DNA from: Vanessa cardui
Lineage: Eukaryota > Arthropoda > Insecta > Lepidoptera > Nymphalidae
Length of the DNA: 64,000 nt
Assembly: GCF_905220365.1 (NCBI RefSeq)
Contig: NC_061134.1
Coordinates: 1,875,001 to 1,939,000 of the forward strand
Reading direction: 5' to 3'
Each line of letters begins with the position of its first letter. Positions within the stretch are counted from its first letter, which is position 1. The notes beneath the pieces were generated by a model. The model saw nothing but the letters and a program-made list of their open reading frames with translations, searched no databases and had not been told where the DNA came from. A program made the translations under genes and the position numbers. This document shows positions 1 to 9,099 of this stretch, piece after piece.

Positions 1-45
1 TACCCAGACGGGCTTGCACAAAGCCCTACCACCAAGTTAATAAGT
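1..45 (-). repeat. Fragment of interspersed repeat family F
   Basis: The stretch CCCAGACGGGCTTGCACAAA with the following bases matches, reverse complemented, the start of the longer copy at 63030-63303. It is cut by the window edge. The mariner lies about 160 bp away. Bases 46-203 hold nothing I recognise. Confidence 0.6.
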
Positions 46-203
46 GAACCATGTTAATGTCTCACTGTCAAGTGAAGTCTTACTTTTTCGCCCGGCTCGA
101 ATTCGAATCGATGCATAATTTTAAGATTAATCACGGTCTTATCAAAAATATCACTAATTCCTCGCCATATGTACCCATATGTCATAAGCCAGTACATATA
201 TTA

Positions 204-1454
204 AGTTGGGGAAAAAGTCTTTTCGCATATAGTATGTATGAACTTGTAATAAAATCTCTTTGGCTATACCATTTGTATCTGGCTGGTTTTGGTATCATTA
301 AAAAGTTTTAATTTTAAAGAAGGCACTTCCAAATTCAAATTAGGAATTTGTGTGATTTTCATTTGCTTTTGTTGTTGTTAAAATGAGTGAATCTAAAGAA
401 GAAATTCGATACATTTTAAAATTTTACTATAAAAAAGGTAAAAATGCAACTCAAGCCGCGAAAAAAGTATCTGTGAGAGTAGCGCAAGTTTGGTTTAAGC
501 GTTTTCAAGCCGGAAATTTTGATATCAAAGATGCATCTCGCTCTGGTCGCCCTGTTACGGACAAAATTGATGCCATTTTTGAAAAAGTGGAGCAAGATCG
601 GCATATTAGTAGTTACGATGTAGCTGAAGAGCTGGCAATTGACCACAAAACGGTTTTGACTCATTTGAATAAAGCTGGGTATACAAAAAAGCTCGATATA
701 TGGGTGCCTCATGAACTCACTGAAAGAAACCTAATGAACCGTGTACTTATTTGTGATTCTTTATTACGACGTAAAGAAACCGAACCATTTTTGAAGAAGC
801 TGATAACTGGTGATGAAAAGTGGATCACATACGACAAGAACGTGCGAAAAAGATCGTGGTCAAAGGCCGGTCAAGCTTCACAGACTGTGGCAAAACCCGG
901 ATTAACTCGCAACATGGTAATGCTGTGTGTATGGTGGGATTGGAAGGGCATCATTCATTATGAGCTGTTACCGCCCGGCAGGACCATCGATTCAGAACTG
1001 TATTGCGAACAATTGATGAGATTGAAGCAAGAAATTGAGAGAAAGCGGCCAGAATTGATCAACAGACGGGGTGTGGTTTTTCACCATGACAACGCTAGAC
1101 CTCACACATCTTTAGCCACTCAACAAAAATTACGAGAGTTTGGCTGGGAGGTATTAATGCATCCGCCGTATAGTCCTGACCTTGCACCTTCAGATTTTCA
1201 TCTGTTTCGGTCTCTGCAGAATTCCTTAGGCAGTGTCAGGTTAACATCACGAGAGGACTGCCAAAACCACTTGTAGCAGTTTTTCGATCAGAAGCCCCAA
1301 CATTTTTACAGCAATGGGATCATGTCACTACCAACAAGATGGCAAAAAGTTATGGAACAAAATGGCACCTACATACTTTAGTCAAATGTAAATAAACTAT
1401 AAAAAAAACTTTTTGAATTTTCATATAAAATACGAAGAAACTTTTTCCCCAACC
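204..1454 (+). mobile_element. mariner-type DNA transposon in a Frl intron
   Basis: 1251-bp element bounded by TA dinucleotides (202-203 and 1455-1456), the expected mariner target duplication. Terminal inverted repeats are visible: the left end reads AGTTGGGGAAAAAGTCTTTT and the right end, reverse complemented, GGTTGGGGAAAAAGTTTCTT. The inverted repeat continues imperfectly inward (CGCATATAGTATG versus CGTATTTTATATG). Length and layout match full-length mariners. It is inserted in the intron after Frl exon 13, opposite to the gene, and a short piece of another repeat flanks it on the left. Confidence 0.93.
383..1276 (+). CDS. mariner transposase, interrupted by a premature stop (inactive copy)
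   Basis: 297-residue frame, cecropia-like mariner transposase. N-terminal paired-type helix-turn-helix region at about residues 20-60 (AQVWFKRFQAGNFDIKD, RSGRP), then WVPHEL at 108-112 region. The catalytic triad is D144 (TGDEKW), D236 (HHDNARPHTS) and D271 (YSPDLAPSDFHLF), with exactly 34 residues between the last two, the mariner D,D34D signature. A TAG at 1274-1276 ends the frame. The same frame then stays open for 34 more codons to a second TAG at 1379-1381, where the family normally ends. The copy therefore looks intact except for this nonsense change. The stop lies after the triad, but the lost tail probably makes it non-functional. Confidence 0.93.
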   Translation: MSESKEEIRYILKFYYKKGKNATQAAKKVSVRVAQVWFKRFQAGNFDIKDASRSGRPVTDKIDAIFEKVEQDRHISSYDVAEELAIDHKTVLTHLNKAGYTKKLDIWVPHELTERNLMNRVLICDSLLRRKETEPFLKKLITGDEKWITYDKNVRKRSWSKAGQASQTVAKPGLTRNMVMLCVWWDWKGIIHYELLPPGRTIDSELYCEQLMRLKQEIERKRPELINRRGVVFHHDNARPHTSLATQQKLREFGWEVLMHPPYSPDLAPSDFHLFRSLQNSLGSVRLTSREDCQNHL

Positions 1455-1516
1455 TATTATATGGCACTAGCTCCATATTCCAACGTGTAATAAATCAAAT
1501 ATAACTATGAACTTAC

Positions 1517-2089
1517 CCTGCGCTGCTTTGTCGATGTACATGAGTTCTGTGTCGAAATTCAAAAGCTCTGGGAAATTCTGCCGTATCGTCGCCACGATGT
1601 AGTGCAGTAGCGACACTCTCTTATCCGTCGACTTGGTGTCCATGAGAGTATCCAGAGACTGTAGTTTGAACCCGTACGCCGGGCCACGTTTGCTGCTGTT
1701 CAAATAATTACCGAAAGCCAATATTATTTCAAGAACATTCCGCAGCTTCTGCGACGACTTGACCGAGGACGACCCGGATATTATTGCGTGTATCTGCGGC
1801 GTTATCAGGTGAATGTTGTCGTAGAAGTTTCCCATGTAGCTCATTATGGACAACTTTGCTGATATTCTCTCGACCTTGGCTAACTGCATGAGGAACTTGT
1901 CTTCCTCCGTTAATTGATTGACGTTTTTCTTCTCAGCGACGTACTCCTTGTAGGCCTTCTGCTCAGACTCCGTTGGGACCATCCGCTGGAGGATCTCGAC
2001 GCTCTCCAAAGGCAGCTGCTTCAGGTCCAGCGTGTGTATAGCCGCTATTACTTTCTCCACTGGAGTGTCTAGCTTCCTTCGGGAGATTG
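1517..2089 (-). CDS. Frl: Frl coding exon 13: central FH2 domain
   Basis: 573-nt exon, the longest seen. It begins ISRRKLDTPVEKVIAAIHTL and contains LPLESVEILQRMVPTESE, LTEEDKFLMQLAKVERIS, KLRNVLEIILAFGNYLNSSK and RGPAYGFKLQSLDTLMDTK. The FGNYLN plus GFKL..LDTL.DTK.TD block is the FH2 signature on the actin-binding knob and post. The acceptor is AATTTCAG and the donor GTAAGT at 1516; one base (G) is left for the next exon, which lies outside the window. Relative to Frl, about 250 residues (end of FH2, DAD) remain to the left. A mariner element starts 62 bp inside the next intron. Confidence 0.96.
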
Positions 2090-2422
2090 CTGAAATTTAA
2101 CGTCGATAGTTTAGTCCGATTGCTGTTGATAGATTGAATTTTTTTGATATTCAGAACACGACATCAGTTATTGAATATGTATCCCAGTGTGGAAACCAAG
2201 TTACAAAACTCATATTAATCGAGTGGAAAGGATGCAGAAGAACTTCACCAAATGTTTAGCGTACTATAACCGTATTTGTCTGTTTGTTCTTAAGTTTTTA
2301 TTATTATTTAAGAGTGTATTACTTTTTATTTGATTCAACAGCGCTGTAAACACTTATAGTGGATCATCACACTGCACTCGTCCGTGTACTTTTATTACGC
2401 TGTTTTTGCGAGTATGCCGATG
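2090..2422. other. Rest of Frl intron between exons 12 and 13
   Basis: AT-rich intron sequence between the tandem repeat and the acceptor of exon 13. I see no repeat family or open frame in it. Confidence 0.6.
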
Positions 2423-2668
2423 GTGTGTCAAACAAGTAAGTGTGTGTGGGGGGGGGGGGGTGCGTACCGATGTTGCGCAGGCGCGCGTGCTCGAGCAGCG
2501 TGCCGATGGTGTGTCAAGCAAGAGAGTGAGCAAGTTGGGGGGGGGGCGTACCGATGTTGCGCAGGCGCGCGTGCTCGAGCAGCGTGCCGATGGTGTGTCA
2601 AGCAAGAGAGTGAGCAAGTTGGGGGGGGGGCGTACCGATGTTGCGCAGGCGCGCGTGCTCGAGCAGCG
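2423..2668. repeat. 84-bp tandem repeat containing an exon 3' end and splice donor
   Basis: Three GTACCGATGTTGCGCAGGCG-containing copies start at 2463, 2547 and 2631, spacing exactly 84 bp. Each has 38 bp identical to the end of Frl exon 12 plus its donor (GTACGC on the minus strand); the full unit adds 36 bp and a run of 10 G. The outermost copy (2423-2463) is diverged and its G run is 13 long. Only the 2631 copy continues into the real exon. On the sense strand each donor is followed by a run of C. Confidence 0.9.
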
Positions 2669-2840
2669 ACACGGTGTCGGGGCGGCGGAAGCGCTTGCTG
2701 GGGAAGGAGGCGAGCGCGTCGTCGCTGACGAGCGCGGCGCCGCCGCCGCCGCCGATGCGGAACTTCTCCTCGAACTCCGCGAAGTTGATGCGCCGCCGCG
2801 GACGCTCCTCGTCCAGCTCGTTGAAGATCGTGCCGCGCAC
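2636..2840 (-). CDS. Frl: Frl coding exon 12: FH2 lasso/linker; 3' end tandemly duplicated
   Basis: 205-nt exon, 68 residues plus one base: VRGTIFNELDEERPRRRINF, AEFEEKFRIG, a five-Gly run, then ALASFPSKRFRRPDTVSLLE and HARLRNI. It corresponds to the lasso and linker of FH2. The acceptor is GATGTCGCAG and the donor GTACGC at 2635. The last 33 nt and the donor are repeated twice more downstream inside the intron (see the 84-bp tandem repeat). I place the end at the first donor because reading on hits a stop (TGA at 2598-2600) and because the phase then fits the next exon. Confidence 0.92.
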
Positions 2841-3058
2841 CTGCGACATCCGCGACGTTACACAATATTTTATTTTTATTTTTATTTTATTTTATAAGGA
2901 TCTCCAACGTTAGTACACAAAAAAACTTACACTAATACATTCACAAACTTAACCTATACCTATGCACTCACAATTATAGGAGAACACAACATGCTTCGTA
3001 TTTTATAAAAATATCTTAAGACTAGACAGACATTATACTACAGATACTACAGATATAT

Positions 3059-3346
3059 AAAAGTAAAGTAAAGTAACAGCCTGTACATTTCCCACTGCTG
3101 AGATAAGGCTCTTCTATTAAGGAGAGGGTTTGAAACATATTCCACCACGCTGTTCCAATGCGGGTTGGCGGAATGCACATGTGGCAGAATTTCGATGAAA
3201 TTCGACACATGCAGGTTTCCTCACGATGTTTTCCTTCACCGCTGAGCACGAGATGAATTATAAACATAAATTTATTAATTAATAGTGGTGCTTGCCTGGG
3301 TTTGAACCCGCAATCATCGGTTAAGGTACACACATTCTAACCACAT
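3059..3346 (-). repeat. tRNA-derived SINE, Metulj-like (family A)
   Basis: Minus-strand copy in the intron between exons 11a and 12. The tail is a (TTTAC)n run at the left end. Body features include CCCACTGCTGAGATAAGG and TTTGAACCCGCAATCATCGG, the latter being the tRNA-like B box GGTTCAAACCC in reverse. The head end (A box) is degraded. Family name is from memory. Confidence 0.8.
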
Positions 3347-3568
3347 ATTATTAACTCACGTTATATAAACTCAAGCTTTAAAGTGGATAGAATTATTTTA
3401 TTAACATGACGGCCCAATAGGGAAATTATTAAAAAAAGACTTATACAACACATAAATCGGCCGATTAAGGGGGATAAAATGAGGCACTTCAGAAAAATAA
3501 AGCATCACATCATTTTTAATAGCGAGTTAGTTAAAAATTAGTAGAAAATGTTATTTTATAAAACACAC

Positions 3569-3903
3569 CTGGTTTGGTTTTAGTGCGATCCAGTTTAACG
3601 TCGGTAACTTGTATTTCGTGTCCACCTTCCTCTTAATCGTCATGGCGTCCGTGTGGTGGGGGGGCAGCATCAGACCCGGCGCGGGGGGGGCCGGCGGCGC
3701 TGGGGGCGGGGGGGCGATGACCGGCGGCGGGGGAGGGGGCGGAGGTAACGGCGCGGGCGGGGGAGGGGGTAATACCGGTGCTGGAGGGGGAGTGGGCGGC
3801 TTAGGTAGGGGTTGGTGAGCGTCTCCGTTGGTCAAAGTTCCAGGTGGCGACACGTGACCGTTGACGGTACCATTGCATAGAGCGTGTGTAGAAATAGCAC
3901 CCA
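3569..3903 (-). CDS. Frl: Frl coding exon 11a: proline-rich FH1 and start of FH2
   Basis: 335-nt exon. After about 30 Ser/Gly/Asn-rich residues (GAISTHALCNGTVNGH) comes the FH1 region of ~50 residues with runs of 5-8 prolines (PPPPPAPLPPPPPPPPV). FH1 recruits profilin-actin for filament elongation. FH2 opens with MTIKRKVDTKYKLPTLNWIA LKPNQ, as in FMNL. The acceptor is TATGTTTCAG and the donor GTGTGT at 3568. The plus strand here is strongly G-rich because of the proline codons, and an apparent plus-strand open frame of poly-glycine is only its shadow. Confidence 0.95.
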
Positions 3904-4140
3904 CTGAAACATAGAATTAAGATTATTATGATAATAAAACCACCTTGGATGATTTTATTTACCAATCAAATGTGATTGATTCCCAATAAGTTATTTTGTA
4001 TTGAGACGCTGAATATCTCATATTAAAAACCCGCTTAGTTGTGTAGAATGGGAAAAACTTACGACACTAATGTCCGTGGACGGTGGTGACCACATGCCAT
4101 CAAGTGGTCTAATTGCTAAATGTTAAAAAATGGAACTTAC

Positions 4141-4252
4141 TCGAAGCACCCCGAGGTAATGATTTAGTGAGAGACTCCAACTCCTGCACTTTGGACTCGA
4201 GCATCGACTGTCTGTTCCTGGAGTCTTGCTGAGCTCGTCTCAGCGTCGAAAC
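4141..4252 (-). CDS. Frl: Frl coding exon 10 (end of coiled coil)
   Basis: 112-nt exon encoding VSTLRRAQQDSRNRQSMLES and KVQELESLTKSLPRGAS plus one base of a Met codon. ELESLTKSLPRGAS resembles the insect Frl stretch just before FH1. The acceptor is TTAACAG and the donor GTAAGT at 4140. It is too short to show as a long open frame and was recognised by splice sites, phase and similarity. Confidence 0.88.
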
Positions 4253-4394
4253 CTGTTAATATATAAAGAACTTATTATTTCTGTTCATAATTATATCTTT
4301 TAATAGAATAATTCAATGTATTTAGAGGTATTTTTTTTATTTCAGTTGAAAGTCTATTTTCTTGCGAGAATTTTGGGAAATAAGATGGGTTCAT

Positions 4395-4575
4395 CATATT
4401 AATATTATAAATGTGAAAGTCACTCTGTTTGTCTGTCTGTCCGTCTGTCGCTCTTTCATCTCCAAACCGCTGAACCGTATTTGATGAAATTTGGTATGAA
4501 GCAAAATTGAACTCCAATAAAAAACATAGGCTACTTTTTTGTCTGATATATGACAACCAACACCTTAAAACGCTA
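4395..4575 (-). repeat. Interspersed repeat family D (non-LTR-like 3' tail)
   Basis: Reverse-complement copy of the family seen at 16196, 34189, 59544 and 60186. Shared landmarks are the gacagacagacagag run, TTCAACGG-like block, 'tagcctatg' and 'aaatttcatcaaat'. It lies in the short intron between Frl exons 9 and 10, so most of that intron is this repeat. Confidence 0.7.
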
Positions 4576-4673
4576 TTACTAGTTATAGGATTTTGTATAA
4601 AATAATAGTTAAATAAATTTTGTAACACTTGGCAAAATATATATAGGCCTCCGCGCCGTTAACGACGACCCAC

Positions 4674-4802
4674 CTCTTCGACGACCTGTCGGCGCGCCTC
4701 TGCGAGCTGGTCTCGTTCGTGGCGCACCTGCGCCAGCTCGGCCTCCAGCGTGGCCTGCTTAGCGATGGCCTCGCGCTCCAGCGCCGCCAGACGCTCGTGA
4801 GC
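4674..4802 (-). CDS. Frl: Frl coding exon 9 (coiled-coil linker)
   Basis: 129-nt exon, 43 residues: AHERLAALEREAIAKQATLE, then AELAQVRHERDQLAEARRQ and VVEE. It has a heptad-like pattern of Leu/Ala/Val with charged residues, as expected of the coiled coil before FH1. The sequence itself is poorly conserved in the family. The call rests on GT-AG sites (acceptor CTTACCAG, donor GTGGGT at 4673), matching phases and high GC against an AT-rich intron. A small extra exon between exons 8 and 9 cannot be excluded. Confidence 0.85.
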
Positions 4803-4857
4803 CTGGTAAGAGCCAATATTATCATACCACTGTTATATGCATATAAATGTATAAAAG

Positions 4858-5150
4858 TTACAGCCTGTAGATTCCCACTGCTGGGCTAAAGGCCTCCTCT
4901 CCCTTTGAGGAGAAGGTTTGGAACATATTCCACCATGCTGTTCCAATGCGGGTTGGTGGAATACACATGTGGCAGAATTTCTATGAAATTTGTCACATGC
5001 AGGTTTCCTCACGATGTTTTCCTTCACCACTGAGCACGAGATGAATTATAAAGACAACTTAAGCACATGAATCAGCGGTGCTTGCCTGGGTTTGAACCCG
5101 CAATCATCGGTTAAGATGCACGCGTTCTAACCACTGGGCCATCTCGACTC
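4858..5150 (-). repeat. tRNA-derived SINE, Metulj-like (family A), near full length
   Basis: Nearly complete minus-strand copy. Reading the minus strand, the head is GAGTCGAGATGGCCCAGTGG (A-box region), then GGTTCAAACCC (B box), the middle block CGTGCTCAGTGGTGAAGGAA and the end CAGCAGTGGGAATCTACAGG. In the intron between Frl exons 8 and 9. Confidence 0.85.
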
Positions 5151-5164
5151 GATCATATAAATGG

Positions 5165-5506
5165 TATAGTACGACACAAATTAGATGTAGCATCGGAAAA
5201 TGCAATGGAATCAAAATAAAATCGATTTCTGTCGATTTACACAACCAATAGATATAGCACCCTATCGCGCCATTCGACGCTATTCGCCGCTATAGATTCA
5301 CGCGTTAGAGAAAGCAAGTGCATGTAAATCGACGCGTCAAATTGACGAATATATGAGGTCATATGATATTACAAGTTATTACGTTTGTGCAAAGATCATA
5401 TTCGCATGAGATATAAATATTGATAATTTGGGATAGAGGACTCAATTCGGATGTGATCGGTTTTACGAATTTTGCCGATGCTACATCTAAGTTGTGTCGT
5501 ACTATA
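5165..5506. mobile_element. MITE-like element with ~31-bp terminal inverted repeats (family G, copy 1)
   Basis: Left end TATAGTACGACACAAATTAG continuing ATGTAGCATCGG; right end is its reverse complement with one or two differences (CCGATGCTACAT..TTGTGTCGTACTATA). About 340 bp, no coding capacity. A second copy at 15402-15696 shares most of the interior (for example GGTCATATGATATTACAAGT). TA-rich ends suggest a TA target site. Confidence 0.85.
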
Positions 5507-5544
5507 AGTGTACATTTTCACGTTACTGTATTTTTTTTCTTTTA

Positions 5545-5805
5545 TGATATAGAAACACGGATAATGAATCACCACCCATAGACAATGTCGCTGTAAGAAA
5601 CAGTAACCATTCCTTGCATTACCAATACGCCACAAAGCTTGTTAACTAAGACGTTATGTCACTTGTGTCTGTAGTTACATTGACTCGCTCACCCTTCAAA
5701 ACGGAACACAACTATATTTGAATAGCGCTATTTGGTGGTAACATATCTGATGAGAGAGTGGTAACTTCCCAGACGGGCTTGCACAAAGCCCTACAACCAA
5801 GAAGA
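5545..5805 (-). repeat. Interspersed repeat family F, near full length
   Basis: Reverse-complement copy of the repeat at 63030-63303. Landmarks are AATGAATCACCACCCATAGA on the left, GACTCGCTCACCCTTCAAA in the middle and CAGACGGGCTTGCACAAAG on the right. Family type unknown to me (SINE- or MITE-like). In the intron between exons 8 and 9. Confidence 0.7.
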
Positions 5806-5806
5806 T

Positions 5807-6395
5807 TGATCCCGGTAGGAACAAATTTATAAGAAGTACCATGAATCAAATCCGACATTTGTATAAGGTTGACATCTGAATTAGTATAAGCTCAGAGTTT
5901 TAATAGAAAGAAAGTCTAACACCTATTATAGTTTGTAGTTTGTAGTTTTATTCTTTTATTGTACACCACACAGTGAAATAAAAAAATACAAATGACAAAG
6001 ATATGGCCTAGATATAACAGGCGTACAATTTTGGCGACCTTATCGCTACATAGCGATTTCTTCCAGGCAACCAACAGGTGTAGGATAGGTCATAGAATAT
6101 AAGGTGGGTGGTGCTCTACTAATAAATAAAATAATATGAATCTATTAATAAAACTATGAAATAAATATAAATATAGAATACACAAATTATATATCCATTA
6201 ATAAATTATATTGTCAATACATATAAAATAAATAAATATATAAATAAAAATACAATGAGTAAGAATATAAACGATGTCTTCAAACATAACGAAAATACCT
6301 AACATCTCAAATATTATTGAAGTCAATAAAAAAAAATAATTCGATTGATGAATTGAGATGAAACTTGGTGTGATTGAACGAGCATATATGCATAC
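5807..6395. other. Intron remainder, AT-rich, no gene seen
   Basis: Part of the intron between Frl exons 8 and 9. Very AT-rich from 6110 to 6350. Nothing recognised. Confidence 0.6.
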
Positions 6396-6512
6396 ATGTC
6401 CGAGTTCGTCCTCCAGTTCGTTGGCTTTCTCCAGCGCCGCCGTCTTCGTCTCGCTGTCCTCCATTAGCGCGGCCACGTCGAACACGTTATCAAGATACGC
6501 TGAGATCTGCAC
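6396..6512 (-). CDS. Frl: Frl coding exon 8 (dimerisation region, start of coiled coil)
   Basis: 117-nt exon, 39 residues, phase 0 at both ends. It starts VQISAYLDNVFDVAALMEDS and continues ETKTAALEKANELEDELGH. The AYLDNVFDV motif ends the FH3 core, and the Glu/Lys/Leu-rich tail begins the coiled coil. The acceptor is ATATTCCAG. The donor is GTATGC at 6395, weaker than the other donors but fixed by phase and homology. Confidence 0.93.
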
Positions 6513-6539
6513 CTGGAATATATCATTACATCGTATACA

Positions 6540-6636
6540 ATAACAACAACAATAACAGCCTGTTGCTTTCCCACTGCTGGGCTAAGACATCTTCGCCCTT
6601 TGAGGAGAAGCTTTGGAACATATTCCACCATGCTGT
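6540..6636 (-). repeat. Truncated family A SINE (3' part only)
   Basis: Only the 3' end is present: (GTT)n tail followed by CAGCAGTGGGAAAGCAACAG and the AACCTTCTCC..-like block on the minus strand. It lies 28 bp upstream of Frl exon 8. The rest of that intron (6640-7368) contains an 11-G run at about 6740 and no recognised feature. Confidence 0.75.
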
Positions 6637-7368
6637 TTATAAATATAATTTAAGAACAATCGTAATCGAGAACTGTCTATCTAAAAGCTATTAAAACGTA
6701 ATCTTTATAGATATAGGTTTATTAGTCCTAGTTACTGAGGGGGGGGGGGGTACTTATTAAAAGGATTAAACGATACTGTTCCTTCTTTCTAATCTGAACG
6801 GTTCGGTTTGGTTTATAGTTTGTTCGCGTTAAGAATGCAGTGAGTTGTCATTTGTTTTTTTAACAGGGTAATATTTAAGGTTTAATCAGGGTGTAGGTGT
6901 ATGCATATTTGTGTTAAAATTCCAACAAATATTTGTTTTAAAGGCTAAGTATAATGAATTTAACAAATACACAGTAAAGTAAAAAATCGAATCGGGGTGT
7001 TTAATCAACAAAATTCTTAACACTAGGTATATACAATCGTTTGCGAATCTTGCCATCGCGATGTAGAAATTTACATATTTTGATATAACGTCATCTAGTA
7101 GCTATAGGTTACATTAATTATTACGTGTACAGCTTGAATAAATTAAATATAAATATATAAATAAACAAAATTTAAATTATAAAAATATCAGTTAATAATT
7201 AATTAAATGTGAACTTGACTTTGTAATTTGAAAAGATTTGATTGGTCAAAGGGGGCGGAGTCAGGCCGGTAAACAATGACAAATCACTGCATTCTTAACG
7301 CGAACAGACTGTAGTTATATAAGAGTAGAGCACAAGTAACGATTAGAAGATCTTTGTTCCATCCTCAC

Positions 7369-7512
7369 TTGCAAGTCCTCGCTCTCGCAGAGCCTCAGCC
7401 GCTCCAGGTAGTCGTCCAGCTTGAGCGCCGTGAACTCGTACTGCAGGTGCACCCTGAAGTTCATGTCTTCCACCGAGTGAACTATGACATTCACGAACTG
7501 CATGCACGCCAC
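7369..7512 (-). CDS. Frl: Frl coding exon 7 (FH3 core)
   Basis: 144-nt exon, 48 residues, phase 0 at both ends: VACMQFVNVIVHSVEDMNFR, VHLQYEFTALKLDDYLERLR and LCESEDLQ. It matches the FMNL/Frl block CMQF.NI.VHSVEDMN(F/Y)RVHLQYEFT. The acceptor is TTCGCAG. The donor is GTGAGG at 7368, chosen because the next exon resumes with VQISAYLDN exactly where the family does. Confidence 0.95.
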
Positions 7513-7689
7513 CTGCGAACGATATACATACGTTACATTGGTGAAAAAGGCGTATTATTCGATACAAGATTTTGTAGATGATAAAAAAGCGTGGAATTAA
7601 TACCTGTTGACTTCCAGGCAGGATATATTAATTTAATAATTGTATTAACTTAAAAATTAACTAACATGACTGTATTTTTTTAAATGTTG

Positions 7690-7842
7690 AAAAAGAGTAA
7701 CTACTGATTTTCTTGCCGGTTCTTCTCGGTAGAATCTACTTTCCGAACCGGTGGTTGCTTCACTTAATTGTTAAATGACGATTCAAAAGTGCTTGTAAAA
7801 GCTCACTTGAATAAAGTATACTTTGATTTTGATTTTGATTTT
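7690..7842 (+). repeat. Short interspersed repeat family C
   Basis: Shows the family landmarks TTCTTGCCGGTTCTTCTCGG, CCGAACCGGTGGTTGCTTCA and a (TTTTGA)n tail at 7824-7842. Sense is defined here by that tail. In the intron between Frl exons 6 and 7, directly followed by a foldback repeat. Confidence 0.75.
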
Positions 7843-7844
7843 AG

Positions 7845-7963
7845 AACTAGTTATTACGGATTTTAATCGCGTATATTAATTGTTTTGGACATCTCGACGT
7901 TTCGAGCACTTAGCAGCGTTCGTGGTCACGGGTAGACTGGATTAAAATCCGTAATAACTAGTT
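7845..7963. repeat. Foldback element with perfect 24-bp terminal inverted repeats (family H, copy 1)
   Basis: AACTAGTTATTACGGATTTT..AATC at 7845-7868 is repeated in inverse at 7940-7963. The interior holds TCGACGTTTCGAGCACTTAG and CAGCGTTCGTGGTCACGGGT. The related copy is at 17280-17429. Similarity continues to the right of the arm (AATCGCGAAAATTTAA), so it may be the end of a larger element. Confidence 0.8.
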
Positions 7964-8069
7964 TTATTTAAATGTGTAATAATCGCGAAAATTTAAGACA
8001 ACATTACATAGGTTAGGTTTTAATGAGATAGAACTTCGCAAACTGGTCATTTTGCCTTGTATCTTATAG

Positions 8070-8285
8070 TTACACTAGCGACCCGCCCCGGATTCGCACG
8101 GATGCAATACTGACACTAAATATACTATAGATTTTTTCTTGTTTCTTTACTATATTGTCCAAGTATAGACAAAAACCTTCCTCTCGAATCACTCTATCTG
8201 TTAAAAATAACTGCATCAAAATCTGTTGCGTTAAAAACTAAGCATACATAGAGACAAGGCAGCGGTACTTTGTTTTGGGTGTAAT
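8070..8285 (+). repeat. Interspersed repeat family E
   Basis: Starts CTAGCGACCCGCCCCGGATT and ends near GCGGTACTTTGTTTTGGG; related copies at 24507, 35388, 36003 and 32245. Probably the 3' end of a non-LTR element. Intron between Frl exons 6 and 7. Confidence 0.65.
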
Positions 8286-8369
8286 GAGAGTATTTAATCT
8301 TTAATAATATATATTATTTATTAATGTATTAAGCCTCTGTATTGTATTGTTTATCTGTATTATTTGAAC

Positions 8370-8483
8370 ATGACTACTGAACCTAATGCCATCATATTTG
8401 ACATTCATGTCAGTCTGGATAAGGGCATAAGCATACTAGCAGCAAACAAACTGAATATCAAATGTTATGAACCAAATGAATAA
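8370..8483 (+). other. Short open frame (37 codons) of unknown status
   Basis: ATG frame MTTEPNAIIFDIHVSLDKG.. ending ..NIKCYEPNE, stop TAA. It has a protein-like look and sits opposite to Frl in an intron crowded with repeats. I do not recognise it. It may be the tail end of a decayed retrocopy or chance. Confidence 0.15.
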
Positions 8484-8574
8484 TCCGTGTGATTGTATAC
8501 TAAGTTGCACTTTAACATTACAATGATTTACAGATAAATAAATAATAAAACCGAAAGTACATTTACGTCCTTGT

Positions 8575-8725
8575 AAAAAAGAGTAAATACTGAGTTTCTT
8601 GCCGGTTCCTCTCGGTGGAATCTACATAAAAAACCGATGAAAAGGTAATGAAAAATGACGATTCAAATGAGCCTTTAAAAGCCTACTTGAATAAAGTATA
8701 TTTAGTTTGTTGTTTGTTGTATGTT
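8575..8725 (+). repeat. Short interspersed repeat family C
   Basis: GAGTTTCTTGCCGGTTCCTC, TCGGTGGAATCTAC and 'cctacttgaataaagtata' match the family. It ends about 85 bp from Frl exon 6. Confidence 0.7.
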
Positions 8726-8809
8726 TTCAGATATTTGTTGACGAAATAATTAATATGAACAAATATAACGAACTCAAATAGAAAATATAAATCAATTTAG
8801 AACACTTAC

Positions 8810-9058
8810 CATAAATTCGATGTGGAACGTATCATAATTCATGAAGTATTCCATCAACGTGTGGAACCGGCGAGGCTCCCCGACGACTTCTTTGAAGTTA
8901 TCGAACGCGGACAGGATGATCTGATGGCCGCCCTTCACCAGGCAGATTGCCGCCAGCAGTTCCAGTACTAACGCCTTCGTTCGCAGGGAATGGTGGACGA
9001 GGGAGAGAGCTATGCTGTTGATAGCTTCCCTGTGCTGAATCACCATGTTGAAACCGTA
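8810..9058 (-). CDS. Frl: Frl coding exon 6 (FH3 core)
   Basis: 249-nt exon, 83 residues, phase 0 at both ends. It opens YGFNMVIQHREAINSIALSL and contains TKALVLELLAAICLVKGGHQ and IILSAFDNFKEVVGEPRRF. This is the best-conserved part of the FH3/armadillo core that folds against the DAD in the resting formin. The acceptor is ATATTCCAG and the donor GTAAGT at 8809. Nothing is unusual in the exon. The introns on both sides contain repeats. Confidence 0.96.
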
Positions 9059-9099
9059 CTGGAATATGAATAAAGTTATGTTATTTTCTGATTTTTATT

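Noticed and set aside
2384..2913. Several overlapping open frames on both strands over the 84-bp repeat
   Set aside because: They are shadows of Frl exon 12 and its tandem repeat; the frame that matches formins is the minus one ending at 2636.
3609..3818. Plus-strand glycine-rich frame
   Set aside because: It is the complement of the proline-rich FH1 exon.
4583..4825. 80-codon Arg/Ser/Trp-rich minus frame
   Set aside because: It is out of frame with Frl; the frame starting AHERLAALE fits the splice phases and the coiled coil.
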